Source: JACZWL01 sp046756445
GTDB lineage: Bacteria; Pseudomonadota; Gammaproteobacteria; Steroidobacterales; Woeseiaceae
Assembly: GCA_046756445.1 (NCBI GenBank)
Contig: JBHHWI010000061.1
Span: forward strand, 1 to 17,837
Length of the DNA: 17,837 nt
Direction: 5' to 3'
How positions within the stretch are numbered: the first letter of the stretch is position 1; the number at the start of each line of letters is the position of its first letter. This document shows, piece by piece, positions 6,760 through 13,485 of this stretch. Position numbers and translations under genes: made by a program. Below the pieces are notes generated by a model, which was not told the origin of the DNA, did not search any database, and saw only the letters and a list, made by a program, of their open reading frames with translations.

Positions 6760-7200
6760 ATGAAACTACGCAGATATGAACCCTGGTCGATTTTCGACCT
6801 GTTCGAACGCGATCTGATACCTTTTGCCGGTTGCAGACCGGCGCTGAGCCACGCGAATGATACGGCAGCCGACTGGGTACCGGCGGTTGATATCGTCGAG
6901 GAAGAAGACAGGTTCGTCCTCAGGGCCGACGTGCCCGGCGTCGATCCGGCCGATATCGAAGTCAGCATGGACGCAGGCGTATTGCGGCTGGCGGGTGAGC
7001 GGCAGCGCGAGACGAGCGACGAGTCGGAGGGACTGAAGCGGGTCGAGCGAATCAGCGGCAGATTCTACCGCCGGTTTACGCTCCCGGATACGGCTGACGC
7101 CGATGGCGTGTCCGCCAAAAGCAGCAACGGTATCCTCGAGGTCACGATTCCCAAGCAGCCTGAGGTCCAGGCCAGACGCATCACCGTGGAAGCCGCCTGA
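6760..7200 (+). CDS. Small heat-shock protein, Hsp20/alpha-crystallin family
   Basis: An ATP-independent holdase that keeps unfolding proteins soluble in the cytoplasm. The product is 146 residues. An N-terminal arm has WSIFDLFERDL (9-19). The alpha-crystallin domain (about 39-132) begins WVPAVDIVEEEDRFVLRADVPG and ends in the signature NGILEVTIPK (123-132). The C-terminal ITV (141-143) fits the IxI/V anchor that docks neighbouring dimers in the oligomer. I chose the ATG at 6760 because GAGGAG ends 6 nt before it; a TTG 18 bp upstream lacks this support. The gene is divergent from nrdJ and is followed by a hairpin before degQ. It resembles single-copy Hsp20s of environmental proteobacteria rather than enteric IbpA/B. 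Confidence 0.95.
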   Translation: MKLRRYEPWSIFDLFERDLIPFAGCRPALSHANDTAADWVPAVDIVEEEDRFVLRADVPGVDPADIEVSMDAGVLRLAGERQRETSDESEGLKRVERISGRFYRRFTLPDTADADGVSAKSSNGILEVTIPKQPEVQARRITVEAA

Positions 7201-7234
7201 CCGGTTATACCGAAACTTGCGACCACCGCCTGCC

Positions 7235-7262
7235 CCGGCGCATCTCAATATAGATGTGCCGG
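7235..7262 (+). terminator. Hairpin between hsp20 and degQ, possible terminator
   Basis: CCGGCGCATCT (7235-7245) pairs with AGATGTGCCGG (7252-7262) around a 6-nt loop, with one G-U pair. The stem is strong and sits 35 bp after the hsp20 stop. It is not followed directly by a U-tract; the nearest T run is 7273-7277. It may be a terminator, an mRNA 3' stabiliser or a partial barrier between hsp20 and degQ. Confidence 0.45.
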
Positions 7263-7282
7263 CGCAGAATGGCTTTTTGCCC

Positions 7283-7311
7283 GGAACTTTACGGCACCTC
7301 TCGTTGTCCCC
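7283..7311 (+). promoter_or_regulatory. Candidate sigma-E promoter of degQ
   Basis: GGAACTT (7283-7289) is the exact -35 consensus of envelope-stress sigma-E (RpoE/AlgU). After 16 bp GTCCCC follows; only the leading GTC agrees with the usual -10 (GTCnAA). HtrA-family protease genes are classic sigma-E targets, which raises the prior. The -10 is weak, so support is moderate. Confidence 0.42.
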
Positions 7312-7367
7312 CGCTAAAGCGGATATCATTGCTTCGGGGTCATTCGTCCCGTGAGGAAACGTCATTC

Positions 7368-8699
7368 ATGAGAACCAATCTTGGACTCTTCTGGGCCGCC
7401 GGCCTTCTGTCGCTGGCGGCGGCCGGCTCTGCGGCCCTGCCTGACCAGGTCGATGGCCGACCGGTGCCGAGCCTCGCGCCGCTGGTCAAAAAGGTCGCCC
7501 CCGCGGTCGTCAATATCCGGGTCAGCCAGACTGTCTCCACCCGGTCTCCGTTTGGCGATGACGCGTTTCGGCGGTTTTTCGGTATTCCCGACGAACGGGA
7601 GGTGGCCAGCGCCGGCTCGGGCGTCATTGTCGATGCCGAGAAAGGCTACATATTGACCAATCATCACGTCGTCGAAAATGCCGACCAGATACAGATTTCC
7701 TTGATTAACGAGGATTCCCTCGATGCAGAGGTAGTCGGATCCGATGCCGCCACGGACATCGCCGTCATCAAGGTGGATCCCGAGAATCTGGTGGAGCTGC
7801 CCATCGGCGAGTCGGACGACGTGGAAGTCGGCGACTTCGTTATCGCGATCGGCAATCCATTCGGCCTCGGTCACACGGTGACGTCGGGCATCGTCAGTGC
7901 ACTCGGCCGCACCGGCATCAGCCGCAACGGCTACGAGGACTTCATCCAGACCGATGCGTCCATCAATCCCGGCAATTCCGGCGGCGCCCTCGTCAACATG
8001 AACGGCGAGCTCGTCGGTATCAACTCGGCGATCATTAGCCGAAGCGGCGGCAACGTCGGCATCGGGTTCGCCGTGCCGTCCGAAATTGCCCGCTCGATCA
8101 TGCGACAGATTCTCGACTTCGGTGAGGTCCGCCGCGGCCTGCTGGGCGTAACGATTGCGACGATCGACGAGGAAAGTGCGAAAGCGCTCGGCGCTGAAGT
8201 GGATAGTGGGGCTCTGGTCTCCAATATCGAGCCCGGCTCCGCGGCGGAAAGTGCCGGTCTGCAGGTAGATGACATCATCGTCCGGGTAGACGACAAGGCC
8301 ATCGATGACAGCCGCGAACTGGCGAATGCGATCGGTCTGAAGGGCTCCGGCGAGCAAGTGGACATAGAGTTCGTTCGAAACGGCAAGTCCCGGACGGTGA
8401 CGGCGACACTGGGCCGGCGATCAGTGTCACGAAGCGCCGGTAATGATATTCACCCCGGACTATCGGGCGCACAGTTTGCAACGAGCTCGGCAAGCGCGAT
8501 CGGTGGCGTCAATGTAACGGATGTCGAACCCGGAAGCCCCGCAGCACAACGTGGCTTGCGTTCCGGGGACGTCATCATCGCGGTAAATCGGCGACCGGTT
8601 CAGGATTTGAGCGAATTGCGTAGCGTTGCCCAGGGCAATCGCATTCTGTTCCTGCTGGTCAGGCGCGGCGACCGGCAACTCATGCTACAGATCCGCTAG
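7368..8699 (+). CDS. degQ: Periplasmic serine endoprotease, DegQ/HtrA (Do) family
   Basis: A PDZ-serine protease/chaperone that degrades misfolded periplasmic and outer-membrane proteins. The 443 residues begin with a Sec signal peptide (hydrophobic 5-20, likely cut around residues 21-24). The chymotrypsin-like domain carries the triad His100 (LTNHHVV), Asp130 (ATDIAVI) and Ser204 (NPGNSGGAL). Two PDZ domains follow at about 254-345 and 365-441 (RRGLLGV; VEPGSPAAQRGLRSGDVII). The loop between residues 52 and 80 is short, which favours DegQ/MucD over DegP with its long LA loop. The ATG at 7368 has GAGGAAA 8 nt upstream. Its TAG stop shares the palindrome CTAG with the stop of the opposing aminopeptidase gene. 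Sigma-E regulation is suggested by the upstream GGAACTT. Confidence 0.95.
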   Translation: MRTNLGLFWAAGLLSLAAAGSAALPDQVDGRPVPSLAPLVKKVAPAVVNIRVSQTVSTRSPFGDDAFRRFFGIPDEREVASAGSGVIVDAEKGYILTNHHVVENADQIQISLINEDSLDAEVVGSDAATDIAVIKVDPENLVELPIGESDDVEVGDFVIAIGNPFGLGHTVTSGIVSALGRTGISRNGYEDFIQTDASINPGNSGGALVNMNGELVGINSAIISRSGGNVGIGFAVPSEIARSIMRQILDFGEVRRGLLGVTIATIDEESAKALGAEVDSGALVSNIEPGSAAESAGLQVDDIIVRVDDKAIDDSRELANAIGLKGSGEQVDIEFVRNGKSRTVTATLGRRSVSRSAGNDIHPGLSGAQFATSSASAIGGVNVTDVEPGSPAAQRGLRSGDVIIAVNRRPVQDLSELRSVAQGNRILFLLVRRGDRQLMLQIR

Positions 8700-9733
8700 G
8701 GCGACGACAGGGCCAGGGCCCTGTCGTAAAAGCACTTCAGGTCTTCGTGGCAGTCCTTCAGCAATTGCCGAAATTCGGCGAGTTTCCCCCGGTACAGGGT
8801 CAACGGGATCAGGCTTGCATTGTTTATTGGCTGCGCGAGCCAGCCGGGGGCACCTCGCCCCGTCCGATTGACCTCCTTCTCAGCCAAGGTTTTCAGGCGG
8901 GTCAGGATCGCCTGTTTGCGTTTGCGCATTTGGGTCTCGTCAACAGGACTGTCATACAGCTCCTCGAGTTCCGTCCGGGCCGATCGGACATGCAGCATGA
9001 GCAGGCGCCTGAACTCACGGTGGCCGCGATACTCCCGTAACCGGTCATATTCGTCCCTGCTTGCCAGCCACCGCTCGATCCCGATTTCCTCCACCGCCGT
9101 GGCAAAGGACTCGTTGAACTCGGCATCGTCTCTGACATAGAGCTTTTGATGCGCGAGCTCATGAAACAGGACGGAGACCAGTTCCAGATCTGACCAGCGC
9201 ATCATCGTGCTCAGCACCGGATCCGAAAAGCGGCCCAGCGTCGAATAGGCGGCGACGCCGCCGACAAGCACATCATAGTCGTCCTGCCTCAGTTTCTCCG
9301 CTCGCTTATGCGCCGCCTCTTTCGAAAAGTAGCCCCTATAGCCGACGCATCCGGCGATCGGGTAACACCATCGCTTCGGTTGCAGCGAGAACTCCGGCGC
9401 CGCAAAGACGTTCCAGACCACGAAGTCACGCTCGAGCTCGGCGTAACTACGGTAACTGTCGTTGTCCGGAAGATGAAGTTCGTCGATCGAGAACTGTCGG
9501 GCCTGCTTGACGAGTATGAGCCGCTCTCTCAGTGCCTCGGGTGAATTCCTGTCCTGAATGACGTCGTCGACCGGCCGGCGCTTTTGCATGATATCGACGT
9601 GGCCCCGCACGGCCTGCATGTAATAGCAGCCCTCGATCTGCAGGATCAGAAGGAGAATCAATAGTCCATACATCGCGCGCTGAATATCGCGATGTTTGAA
9701 TCCGGAAATCTCGTCCATAATCATCAGCGACAT
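8696..9733 (-). CDS. Predicted zinc aminopeptidase lipoprotein (COG4324-type)
   Basis: The product is 345 residues. After a short basic/polar leader, a hydrophobic segment (23-33) runs into QIEGC. Cys36 is probably the lipidation site, although Glu at -2 is unusual for a lipobox. The core matches the family described as predicted aminopeptidase: SYRSYAELERDFVVWNVFAAPEFSL (93-117, abridged), KRWCYPIAGCVGYRGYF (120-136) and GGVAAYSTLGRFSDP. The metal-binding HELAH (191-195) is followed by Glu208 in EFNESFA, the expected third ligand. This is a gluzincin arrangement, probably facing the periplasm. Substrate and role are unknown in the family. The start at 9733 is preceded by GGTAGG; later in-frame ATGs (9724, 9718, 9673) lack better sites. 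It overlaps the degQ end by 4 nt, tail to tail. Confidence 0.88.
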   Translation of the reverse strand: MSLMIMDEISGFKHRDIQRAMYGLLILLLILQIEGCYYMQAVRGHVDIMQKRRPVDDVIQDRNSPEALRERLILVKQARQFSIDELHLPDNDSYRSYAELERDFVVWNVFAAPEFSLQPKRWCYPIAGCVGYRGYFSKEAAHKRAEKLRQDDYDVLVGGVAAYSTLGRFSDPVLSTMMRWSDLELVSVLFHELAHQKLYVRDDAEFNESFATAVEEIGIERWLASRDEYDRLREYRGHREFRRLLMLHVRSARTELEELYDSPVDETQMRKRKQAILTRLKTLAEKEVNRTGRGAPGWLAQPINNASLIPLTLYRGKLAEFRQLLKDCHEDLKCFYDRALALSSP

Positions 9734-9796
9734 GAATCTAGCCTACCGTTAGCCTGCGCGCTACGCCCGCGGCACCAGATAGCACGGGCCTGTAGC

Positions 9797-9835
9797 CGCC
9801 TTGCGCAGGCGCCTTCGACTGATCTCGGCCGGCTT
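9797..9835. repeat. Short hairpin plus CTGATCTCGGCCGGCTT element, copy A
   Basis: An inverted repeat CGCCT-TGCGC-AGGCG (9797-9811) is followed by CTGATCTCGGCCGGCTT (9819-9835). The 17-mer recurs with one change at 10465-10481, also after a similar hairpin. It lies in the non-coding stretch between the aminopeptidase and the orphan gene at 10014. Significance is uncertain. Confidence 0.35.
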
Positions 9836-10013
9836 CCTCCGAAGGATTTTCGCGCTCCCGGACTCTAAACATGGATGGGTCGGGTTCGGGCGCCGCACCA
9901 GGAATGGAGGCCCGGGACGGTCGAATCGCCCGAAAACCATCGACGAGGAGACTGCAGATCAGCCGAGCGTTAATGAGCCTGACCAATGTACACGAACCAA
10001 GGAAGAAGCGGAT

Positions 10014-10367
10014 ATGGATGAATTCCAGGAGTGGCATCGCAGGATCAGCGAAGGAAGAATTGACGGGTTCCTGCAGAACGAAATCGCCGACAAAATACTG
10101 GTGCTCCTCGAACAAAGGAGGGATTCCTTGAGCGCATGGGACAAATTGCTGTTTGCCCAGGCCATAACGCAGCTGTCCATAAACGTCAATTCGATTTATC
10201 AACCCACCGTGGCGGGCCTGGGGCGTTGTCTGGTGGCTCTTGAAGAGGTAATGATTCCAGAGCTCCAGCGTCATGAGTCATCTGCGCAAAAAGATGACAA
10301 AAACGAGCTTATTAGCTTCGACAAGCTCGTAGTTACCGTCAAGGAAATCAAAACACAAATTTCCTGA
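10014..10367 (+). CDS. Hypothetical protein, 117 residues, helical, no recognised family
   Basis: I do not recognise this protein. It is predicted mostly alpha-helical, acidic and soluble, without signal peptide or membrane segment. A first amphipathic block (about 5-57: EWHRRISEGRIDGFL, IADKILVLLEQRR, WDKLLFAQAITQL) leads to GLGRCLVALEEVMIPEL (68-84), then a charged linker and a final helix (SFDKLVVTVKEIKTQIS). The ATG at 10014 has GGAAG 8 nt upstream. The frame stays open upstream to 9801, but that extension is arginine/glycine-rich and looks non-coding. The opposite strand is also open (9738-10274) but reads like a shadow. Base composition appears lower in GC than its neighbours. It is isolated, with repeat-like elements on both sides, so acquisition by transfer is possible. 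Confidence 0.6.
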   Translation: MDEFQEWHRRISEGRIDGFLQNEIADKILVLLEQRRDSLSAWDKLLFAQAITQLSINVNSIYQPTVAGLGRCLVALEEVMIPELQRHESSAQKDDKNELISFDKLVVTVKEIKTQIS

Positions 10368-10432
10368 CGACGGCTAGCGCATTTCCTGCGATGCTCTTGG
10401 TCTGAGAGTCCGCCTTTGTCAGCTTTACCAGC

Positions 10433-10481
10433 GCGTCTTCGGCAGACGCTGCAGATCACCCGGGCTGATTTCGGCCGGCTT
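10433..10481. repeat. Short hairpin plus CTGATTTCGGCCGGCTT element, copy B
   Basis: The hairpin GCGTCT-TCGGC-AGACGC (10433-10449) is followed after 15 bp by CTGATTTCGGCCGGCTT (10465-10481), 16 of 17 identical to copy A. Copy B lies downstream of the orphan gene, so the two copies bracket it. A further partial match (TGATGTCCGGCCGGCTTTT) is at 16912-16930 in another gap. The hairpin itself is not followed by a U-tract. Confidence 0.35.
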
Positions 10482-10561
10482 TTGGCTTATTCCAGTGTCA
10501 TAATTGAATCATGAGCGCTGCGCCCGCGACGATTTGGCGACGGCCGCCTGTCAGACCAGGC

Positions 10562-10588
10562 TTGAATGTAGTAAATATTATATATAAA
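10562..10588 (+). promoter_or_regulatory. Candidate sigma-70 promoter of cca
   Basis: TTGAAT (10562-10567) and TATAAA (10583-10588) are separated by 15 bp in a short AT-rich island in an otherwise GC-rich gap. The predicted start point leaves a leader of about 38 nt before the cca ATG at 10633. The spacer is short, so this is only a candidate. Confidence 0.4.
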
Positions 10589-10632
10589 TCAGTTACTTAT
10601 TTCGATCTCCTTCGCTGAAAGAGCTTGCGCCG

Positions 10633-11871
10633 ATGGACATTTACCTAGTTGGCGGTGCCGTCCGGGATGAACGACTGGGCCTGCCCGTGAAAGAGCGGGA
10701 CTGGTGTGTCGTGGGTGCGACTCCCGACGATCTCCTGGCGCAGGGTTATCGTCGGGTCGGCAAGGATTTTCCGGTTTTCCTGCATCCCGACACGAAGGAG
10801 GAATATGCGCTGGCGAGAACCGAGCGCAAGACGGGCGCAGGTTATCACGGCTTCGAGTTTCACGCGTCCCCCGAGGTGACACTCCGGGAAGATCTGCGCC
10901 GCAGAGATCTCACGATCAACGCGATGGCAAAAGACGCCGGCGGCGATCTCATCGATCCGTTTGACGGCGCAGGCGACCTGAAAAACAGGGTTCTTCGGCA
11001 TGTATCGAAGGCGTTTTCCGAAGACCCGGTCAGGATTCTGCGCGCCGCCAGATTCAGGGCGCGATTTGCCGGCCTCGGATTCGAGCTGGCCAGCGAGACG
11101 CTCGACCTGATGGCCCGAATGGTTGCCGGCGGCGAGGCGGACGCGCTGCAGGCGGATCGTGTCTGGCAGGAAACGGAGGCGGCTCTCGCGGGTCCCGATC
11201 CTCATCTTTTTTTTCAGGTGCTCCGTGATTGCGGCGCGCTGGCCGTCGTCTTTCCGGAGGTCGATGCTCTGTTCGGGGTGCCGCAGCCCTCGGAGTGGCA
11301 TCCCGAGATCGACTGCGGCGTACATGCAATGATGGTACTCGAGCAGGCCGCGAAACTCAGCGATGAGATCGACGTCCGGTTCGCCGCGCTGGTGCACGAT
11401 CTCGGCAAAGCGGTGACAGATCCCAAGCATCTGCCCCGTCATCCCGGCCACGAACAGCGTAGCACGGACCTGATCGATGCCATGTCGGAGCGGCTGCCGG
11501 TGCCACGCACGTGTCGCGAGCTCGGTGCGCTCGTCGCCAGGAATCACGCGCATTCTCATCGTGCTTTCGAACTCAGGCCATCGACCGTCCTGAAACTGTT
11601 CAGAAACGTCGATGCGTTCAGGCGGCCGAAGCGATTTCAGAAATTTCTGCTGGCCTGCGAGGCGGATGCCCGCGGACGCGCGGGCCTGGAGGACAGACCC
11701 TATCCACAGGCGGCTTATCTCGAGCGCGCCCGCGACGAAGCAGCCCTGGTCAAAGCGTCGGAAGTTGTCGGAACTGAAACGAGCGGCACTGCAATCGGCG
11801 CTGAAATCGACAGAATGCGTGTCAAGGCCATCAAGAAATTGAAGGCCGAGACAGCGGTTCAGGTGCCGTAG
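10633..11871 (+). CDS. cca: CCA-adding tRNA nucleotidyltransferase (multifunctional Cca)
   Basis: Adds or repairs the 3' CCA end of tRNAs using CTP and ATP without a template. At 412 residues it equals the length of E. coli Cca and aligns throughout. The nucleotidyltransferase head has GGAVRD (7-12) and ERD (21-23), where E. coli has the metal-binding Asp21/Asp23, so the first carboxylate is Glu here. RRDLTINAMA (90-99) and EDPVRILRAARFRARF (130-145) are typical. An HD phosphohydrolase domain follows (WHPEIDCGVHAM, His231; LVHDLGKA, His255-Asp256), as in gammaproteobacterial multifunctional enzymes. The start is ATG 10633, with a weak purine-rich AAAGAG upstream. The last 13 bp overlap the convergent barrel-protein gene. 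Confidence 0.97.
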   Translation: MDIYLVGGAVRDERLGLPVKERDWCVVGATPDDLLAQGYRRVGKDFPVFLHPDTKEEYALARTERKTGAGYHGFEFHASPEVTLREDLRRRDLTINAMAKDAGGDLIDPFDGAGDLKNRVLRHVSKAFSEDPVRILRAARFRARFAGLGFELASETLDLMARMVAGGEADALQADRVWQETEAALAGPDPHLFFQVLRDCGALAVVFPEVDALFGVPQPSEWHPEIDCGVHAMMVLEQAAKLSDEIDVRFAALVHDLGKAVTDPKHLPRHPGHEQRSTDLIDAMSERLPVPRTCRELGALVARNHAHSHRAFELRPSTVLKLFRNVDAFRRPKRFQKFLLACEADARGRAGLEDRPYPQAAYLERARDEAALVKASEVVGTETSGTAIGAEIDRMRVKAIKKLKAETAVQVP

Positions 11872-12701
11872 AAGAACCAGAAGAAAGAGAACACGGTCGC
11901 GCCGCCGAAACGCTCGGAATCGTCGTAGCCCAAACGCAACTCGATGTCGCTGGAATCAGAGGCCGGAAAGAGAAACCCGAAGCTCACCGAATCGACGCGA
12001 GCGCCGTCGACCGCGGTCTGCCGGCGGCCGGCCTCGAAACTGACGGCTCGCAGGCCGAAATCGAAATCGATTCCTGCATCGACCCGATTATCGAGCAGGC
12101 TGTTCGCAAGACTCAGTCGGGAGGCTGACAGAAAACTCAGGTCCGAGATGTTCTGCAGCGCAGACAGATTCACGGAGTAGTCGTAGCTCATGCCGCGCAT
12201 GTAAAAGCTTACGCTCCCGCCGGCGCTGACCCGAAAATTGAGTCCATAGCCGTTTGCATCGAACTCGACCAGCCGCCGCTCGAGCAGCGGCGCGAGACTG
12301 AAGATGAAATCGAAGTTTCTTTTCTCATAATCCGCCGACAGTGACAGGGTCTTGCTCCGTATGTAAACGGAGCCGCGTAAATCGACTGAATCGAGCAACT
12401 GGTCGTCTCCCCAGTAGGCCGCGCCAACCCGGATGCCGACCGGATCGAAATGATGATCCAGGCCGATATCTCCGTACAGCGTGTCGAGCTGGCTCAACGC
12501 GCCTTCCGCTTGCGACTTGGCTGCGGTTACCGAGAACCAGGTCTTCTCGGTGAGGCCGAAATCACCGACAACTGAAAGGGAGAAGCTGTCCGAAGTATCG
12601 GCTTCGCCACCAACCCCTATGACATAACCCTCTCCGGCAAGGACGTTGGCGCCGCACGTTAGTGCAGGCAACAAGACTGTCAATCGTTTAAACCAGGACA
12701 T
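11859..12701 (-). CDS. Uncharacterised outer-membrane beta-barrel protein, coupled to uppP
   Basis: The product is 280 residues with a signal peptide (MSWFKRLTVLLPALTCGANVLAG; cut probably after VLA). The mature part alternates polar and hydrophobic residues in about 12 short segments, for example FSLSVVGDFGL, TWFSVTAAKS, VGIRVGAAYWG, VDLRGSVYIRS, SVSFYMRGMSYDYS, DSVSFGFLFPA and DIELRLGYD. It closes with an aromatic strand FSFFWFFYGT, a beta-signal-like end although the last residue is Thr rather than Phe. I recognise no family. I chose the ATG at 12701 because GGGAG precedes it by 9 nt and it starts a proper signal peptide; an upstream ATG at 12767 lies deep inside uppP. The gene begins 14 bp before the end of uppP, suggesting translational coupling. 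Its 3' end overlaps cca by 13 bp. Confidence 0.78.
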   Translation of the reverse strand: MSWFKRLTVLLPALTCGANVLAGEGYVIGVGGEADTSDSFSLSVVGDFGLTEKTWFSVTAAKSQAEGALSQLDTLYGDIGLDHHFDPVGIRVGAAYWGDDQLLDSVDLRGSVYIRSKTLSLSADYEKRNFDFIFSLAPLLERRLVEFDANGYGLNFRVSAGGSVSFYMRGMSYDYSVNLSALQNISDLSFLSASRLSLANSLLDNRVDAGIDFDFGLRAVSFEAGRRQTAVDGARVDSVSFGFLFPASDSSDIELRLGYDDSERFGGATVFSFFWFFYGT

Positions 12702-13485
12702 AGAAAACCACTCCCGCGAGACCGAGCCTGTATAGAGCAAACGGTACGAGACCGATTGCGTTGACAAAGCGCATGAAGAAATCGATGCTCAAATAGGCGA
12801 CGAGGGCCGAAATCGATATGCCGACGGCCAGTTGCGACCAGGCGATCTGCGAACCCTCAACAATCAACATCGACGTTTCGAAAATGGCCGCTGCCAGGAT
12901 AACCGGCGCCGACAGCAGGAAAGAGAACCGCGCGGCGTCCACTCTCCGGAAACCGAGGATTATGGCTGCGCTGATCGTGACGCCGGCGCGCGAGGTGCCC
13001 GGCACGAGCGCCAGTGCCTGTGCGATACCGATGATGATGGCGTCCCTGAGTCGTATGCCGGCACTGATCCGTTCGTGTCTGCCGAATCGATCGGCCAGCG
13101 CCATCAGAATCCCGTAGCCCGAGAGGGTCGACACGATGATCACGGGGCTCCTGAGGTTCGCCTCTATCCAGCCGGCGAATAGCAGACCGGCGACGGCAGC
13201 CGGAATCGTGCCAATCACGATGTACATGGCCATGCGGGACTCGGGTGACGCCGCGCCGCCGCCGAGAAGACTGACTCCACCTCGTATCAGCGCCAGCAGG
13301 TCGTTTCGGAAATACGCGCAGACCGCGGTGAGAGACCCGAAATGGACGGCGACGTCGAAAGTCAGGCCCTGGTCCGTCCAGCCAAACAATGCAGGCACGA
13401 TCACCAGATGGCCCGAACTCGAGATCGGCAGAAACTCCGTGAGCCCCTGAACGATCGCAAGCACGATAGTCTGGAGCCAGCTCAC
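12688..13485 (-). CDS. uppP: Undecaprenyl-diphosphatase
   Basis: UppP (BacA) converts undecaprenyl diphosphate to the monophosphate at the periplasmic face, recycling the lipid carrier for peptidoglycan and O-antigen. The product is 265 residues with about eight hydrophobic segments. The first signature QGLTEFLPISSSGHL (13-27) carries Glu17 and the SSSGH loop. The second, LVPGTSRAGVTI (160-171), contains the catalytic Arg166 but has Ala167 where most members have Ser (PGTSRSG). RFSFLLSAP (186-194) is also typical. Its ATG overlaps the stop of the upstream methyltransferase as ATGA, and its 3' end overlaps the barrel gene by 14 bp. The location near cca, folB and folK follows a known gammaproteobacterial neighbourhood. 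Confidence 0.97.
   Translation of the reverse strand: MSWLQTIVLAIVQGLTEFLPISSSGHLVIVPALFGWTDQGLTFDVAVHFGSLTAVCAYFRNDLLALIRGGVSLLGGGAASPESRMAMYIVIGTIPAAVAGLLFAGWIEANLRSPVIIVSTLSGYGILMALADRFGRHERISAGIRLRDAIIIGIAQALALVPGTSRAGVTISAAIILGFRRVDAARFSFLLSAPVILAAAIFETSMLIVEGSQIAWSQLAVGISISALVAYLSIDFFMRFVNAIGLVPFALYRLGLAGVVFYVLV

Noticed and set aside
7254..7367. Upstream start for degQ
   Set aside because: It would place 38 non-signal residues before an excellent signal peptide and overlap the candidate promoter. GAGGAAA at 7353 marks the ATG at 7368.
7362..8357. A 331-codon open frame on the - strand opposite degQ
   Set aside because: It is fully contained in degQ, is low-complexity (Asp/Gly/Arg-rich) and has no plausible start signal.
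9801..10013. N-terminal extension of the orphan protein from 9801
   Set aside because: The added residues are Arg/Gly-rich without structure and overlap the repeat-like element; the SD is placed for the ATG at 10014.
9738..10274. A 178-codon open frame on the - strand opposite the orphan gene
   Set aside because: The + strand frame starting at 10014 has a good SD and helical protein-like sequence. The - strand translation lacks both and has a non-coding look at its C-terminal part.
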